From Tetragonia tetragonoides (Eukaryota > Streptophyta > Magnoliopsida > Caryophyllales > Aizoaceae): DNA of 64,000 bases. The stretch lies in NCBI GenBank assembly GCA_038025085.1, contig CM076146.1, positions 23,416,001 to 23,480,000 of the forward strand, read 5' to 3'. Made by a program: the position numbers and the translations under genes. The notes under the pieces were generated by a model. The model was not told the DNA's origin. It searched no databases and saw nothing but the letters and a program-made list of their open reading frames with translations. This document shows, in pieces, positions 61,284-64,000 of the stretch (position 1 is its first letter; the number at the start of each line of letters is the position of its first letter).

Positions 61284-62689
61284 TGCGAAACTACACCTAG
61301 GATTTTTACAGTTACAAACAAGCTTCAACTCATGCTTTTGAATTCATTTACGCGTTTTAAAAGCTCATACGAGTAGGGTGAAAGAGATTTGAGTTCTTTT
61401 GTGTTGTATAGTAAGAGAAAGCATCCAAATACTTTGTTTGCATTCATTTGAGTGTGAAACTACACCTAGGATGTTTACAAGTACAAACAAGCTTCAACTC
61501 AAGCTGTTGAATGAATTTACGCGTTTTAACAGCTCTTACGACTAGGGTGATAGAAATTGAGTTCTTGTGTGTTGTATATTATGAGAAAGCATCCAAATAC
61601 TTTGTTTGCATTCATTTGAGTGTGAAACTACACCTAGGATGTTTACAGTTACAAACAAGCTTCAACTCATGCTTTTGAATTCATTTACGCGTTTTAAAAG
61701 CTCATACGAGTAGGGTGAAAGAGATTTAAGTTCTTTTGTGTTGTATACTAAGAGAAAGCATCCAAATACTTTGTTTGCATTCATTTGAGTGTGAAACTAC
61801 ACCTAGGATGTTTACAAGTACAAACAAGCTTCAACTCAAGGTTTTGAAAGTATTTACGCGTTTTAAAAGCTCATACGAGTAGGGTGAAAGAGATTTGAGT
61901 TCTTTTGTGTTGTATATTAAGAGAAAGCACCCAAATTTTTTGTTTGCATTCTTTTGAGTATGAAACTACACCAAGAATGTGTTAAATTACAAACAAGCAT
62001 CAACTCATGCTTTTGAATTCATTTACGCGTTTTAAAAGCTCATATGAGTAGGGTGAAAGAGATTTGAGTTCTTTTGTGTTGTATATTAAGAGAAAGCATC
62101 CAAATACTTTGTTTGCATTCATTTGAGTGTGAAACTACATCTAGGATGTTTACAAGTACAAACAAGCTTCAACTCAAGCTGTTGAATGAATCTACGCGTT
62201 TTGACAGCTCTTACGACTAGGGTTATAGAAATTGAGTTTTTTGTATTGTATATTAAGAAAAAGCATCCAAATACTTTGTTTGCATTCATTTGAGTGTGAA
62301 ACTACACCGAGGATGTTTACAGTTACAAAGAAGCTTCAACTCAAGCTTTTGAATGCATTTACGCGTTTTAAAAGCTCATACGAGTAGGGTGAATGAGATT
62401 TGAGTTCTTTTGTGTTGTATATTAAGAGAAAGCATCCAAATACTTTGTTTGCATTCATTTGAGTGTGAAACTACACCTAGGATGTTTACAAGTACAAACA
62501 AGCTTCAACTCAAGCTTTTGAATGAATTTACGCGTTTTAACAGCTCTTACGACTAGGGTGATAGAAATTGAGTTCTTGTGTGTTGTATATTAAGAGAAAG
62601 CATCCAAATACTTTGTTTGCATTCATTTGAGTGTGAAACTACATCTAGGATGTTTACAGTTACAAACAAGCTTCAACTCAAGCTTTTGA
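61284..62689. repeat. HOR copy that leads into domain 2 (third exit)
   Basis: m1 to m7 plus the domain-exit B monomer. It matches 43418-44823 at an offset of 17866 bp, including the TTTTGACAGC change (62203 versus 44337). Confidence 0.85.
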
Positions 62690-64000
62690 ATGCATTTACG
62701 CGTTTTAAAAGCTCATACGAGGAGGGTGAAAGAGATTAGAGTTCTTTTGTGTTGTACACTAAGAGAAAGCATCCAAATACTTTGTTTGCATTCATTTGAG
62801 TGTGAAACTACACCTGGGATGTTTACAGGTACAAACAAGCTTCAACTCAAGCTGTTGAATGAATTTACGCGTTTTAACAGCTCTTACGACTAGGGTTATA
62901 GAAATTGAGTTTTTTGTGTTGTATATTAAGACAAAGCATCCAAATACTTTGTTTGCATTCATTTGAGTGTGAAACTACACCGAGGATGTTTCCAGTTACA
63001 AAGAAGCTTCAACTCAAGCTTTTGAATGCATTTACGCGTTTTAAAAGCTCATACGAGTAGGGTGAAAGAGATTTGAGTTCTTTTGTGTTGTATATTAAGA
63101 GAAAGCATCCAAATACTTTGTTTGCATTCATTTGAGTGTGAAACTGCACCTAGGATGTTTACAAGTACAAACAAGCTTCAACTCAAACTGTTGAATGCAT
63201 TTACGCGTTTTAAAAGCTCATACGAGTAGGGTGAAAGAGATTTGAGTTCTTTTGTGTTGTATATTAAGAGAAAGCATCTAAATACTTTGTTTGCATTCAT
63301 TTGAGTGCGAAACTACACCTAGGATTTTTACAGTTACAAACAAGCTTCAACTCATGCTTTTGAATTCATTTACGCGTTTTAAAAGCTCATACGAGAAGGG
63401 TGAAAGAGATTTGAGTTCTTTTGTGTTGTATAGTAAGAGAAAGCATCCAAATACTTTGTTTGCATTCATTTGAGTGTGAAACTACACGTAGGATGTTTAC
63501 AAGTACAAACAAGCTTCAACTCAAGCTGTTGAATGAATTTACGCGTTTTAACAGCTCTTACGACTAGGGTGATAGAAATTGAGTTTTTTGTATTGTATAT
63601 TAAGAAAAAGCATCCAAATACTTTGTTTGCATTCATTTGAGTGTGAAACTACACCGAGGATGTTTACAGTTACAAAGAAGCTTCAACTCAAGCTTTTGAA
63701 TGCATTTACGCGTTTTAAAAGCTCATACGAGTAGGGTGAATGAGATTTGAGTTCTATTGTGTTGTATATTAAGAGAAATCATCCAAATACTTTGTTTGCA
63801 TTCATTTGAGTGTGAAACTACAAATAGGATGTTTACAAGTTCAAACAAGCTTCAACTCAAGCTTTTGAATGAATTTACGCGTTTTAACAGCTCTTACGAC
63901 TAGGGTGATAGAAATTGAGTTCTTGTGTGTTGTATATTAAGAGAAAGCATCCAAATACTTTGTTTGCATTCATTTGAGTGTGAAACTACATCTAGGATGT
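62527..64000. repeat. Domain 2 block, third copy (cut by window end)
   Basis: Begins like the blocks at 28812 and 44661 and follows the 44.7-46.1 kb order: GATTAGAG, TTTCCAG, ACTGCACC, TGCGAAAC, then TTTTTTGTATTG. It has private changes GAGAAGGG (63395), ACACGTAGG, CTATTGTG and ACAAATAGG. The block continues beyond the window. Confidence 0.82.

Larger units (their letters stand above)
22209..64000 (+). repeat. Satellite array, right segment (homogenised HOR zone)
   Basis: About 248 monomers without interruption by other DNA. From about 25.1 kb on, two alternating domains with defined higher-order structure replace the irregular order of the left part. Copies of the same higher-order unit differ by few or no bases by eye. 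The array is cut by the window end inside a monomer. No gene or RNA signal is visible in these 41.8 kb. Confidence 0.96.

Noticed and set aside
335..63473. About 28 open frames of 60-83 codons on both strands, many with nearly the same translation
   Set aside because: They read through one and a half satellite monomers. They exist only where GAGTAGG (stop TAG) is changed to GAGGAGG or similar, or where a B monomer shifts the frame. There is no start context, no codon bias and no domain, and they recur at repeat spacing. I treat them as non-coding.
1..64000. CRISPR array or another prokaryotic repeat system
   Set aside because: The repeats are ~169 bp with no unique spacers and no associated genes. 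The insertions are LTR-type. The window is eukaryotic satellite.
1..64000. CENP-B box in the monomer
   Set aside because: Searched by eye for the TTCG....A..CGGG pattern on both strands and found no match. The CTTACGACTAGGG segment of type B has only superficial similarity.
1..64000. Assignment to a named satellite (Arabidopsis 178-bp, Brassica CentBr, soybean CentGm, maize CentC and others)
   Set aside because: I see no convincing match to the sequences I can recall. The ~169-bp length alone is shared by many plant and some animal satellites, so I leave the species open.
1..64000. Ribosomal, tRNA, telomeric or simple-sequence repeats
   Set aside because: No TTTAGGG/TTAGGG arrays, no rRNA core motifs, no tRNA cloverleaf boxes and no long microsatellites were seen on either strand.

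Overview
The window is almost entirely one tandem satellite DNA array with no genes. About 370 head-to-tail monomers of ~168-169 bp, all in the same orientation, run from the first base to the last, and the array is cut by a monomer at both ends, so it continues outside the window. One type monomer hand-counted at about 34% G+C. The only non-satellite DNA is a pair of 872-bp insertions (14226-15097 and 21337-22208). Each has the structure of a solo LTR: TG...CA ends with 9-bp inverted termini, and a 5-bp target duplication made from satellite sequence. A satellite of near-nucleosomal length with higher-order repeats and LTR-retrotransposon remnants points to a eukaryotic, probably plant, centromeric or pericentromeric chromosome region. 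I do not recognise the satellite family, so species and family remain open.

Monomers fall into two subfamilies, told apart just after the near-invariant box TTTACGCGTTTTAA. Type A continues AAAGCTCATACGAG and has AAAGAGATTTGAG downstream; type B continues CAGCTCTTACGAC and has ATAGAAATTGAG. Stable single-base markers inside A and B let individual monomers be followed, which exposes several nested levels of repetition.

Layout: (1) 1-14225, an older and more divergent zone with a diverged 3.2-kb duplication (1521-4715 versus 8141-11504) and two aberrant-length monomers inherited by both copies. (2) About 12300-25129, a ~6.6-7.1 kb duplication that carries the LTR, so the two LTRs descend from one insertion event and differ at only two bases. 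(3) 25.1-64 kb, a strongly homogenised zone that alternates two domains. Domain 1 (25.1-28.8, 33.3-44.7, 53-62.5 kb) is built on an 8-monomer higher-order repeat of 1348 bp with monomer order A B A A A B A B. It also holds 5-, 7-, 9- and 12-monomer derivatives, and a 22-monomer (3708 bp) unit present twice. Domain 2 (28.8-33.3, 44.7-53.2, 62.5-64 kb) is mostly A-type and includes a 4-monomer ~676-bp repeat and a 3879-bp tandem duplication. The two domains together recur at ~15.8 and ~17.9 kb.

There are no credible coding genes, RNA genes, CRISPR arrays or bacterial-type systems. The short open frames (up to 83 codons) are read-throughs of the satellite or of the LTR edge. What is notable is the hierarchical repeat structure and the visible record of unequal exchange and an LTR insertion being copied with its surroundings.
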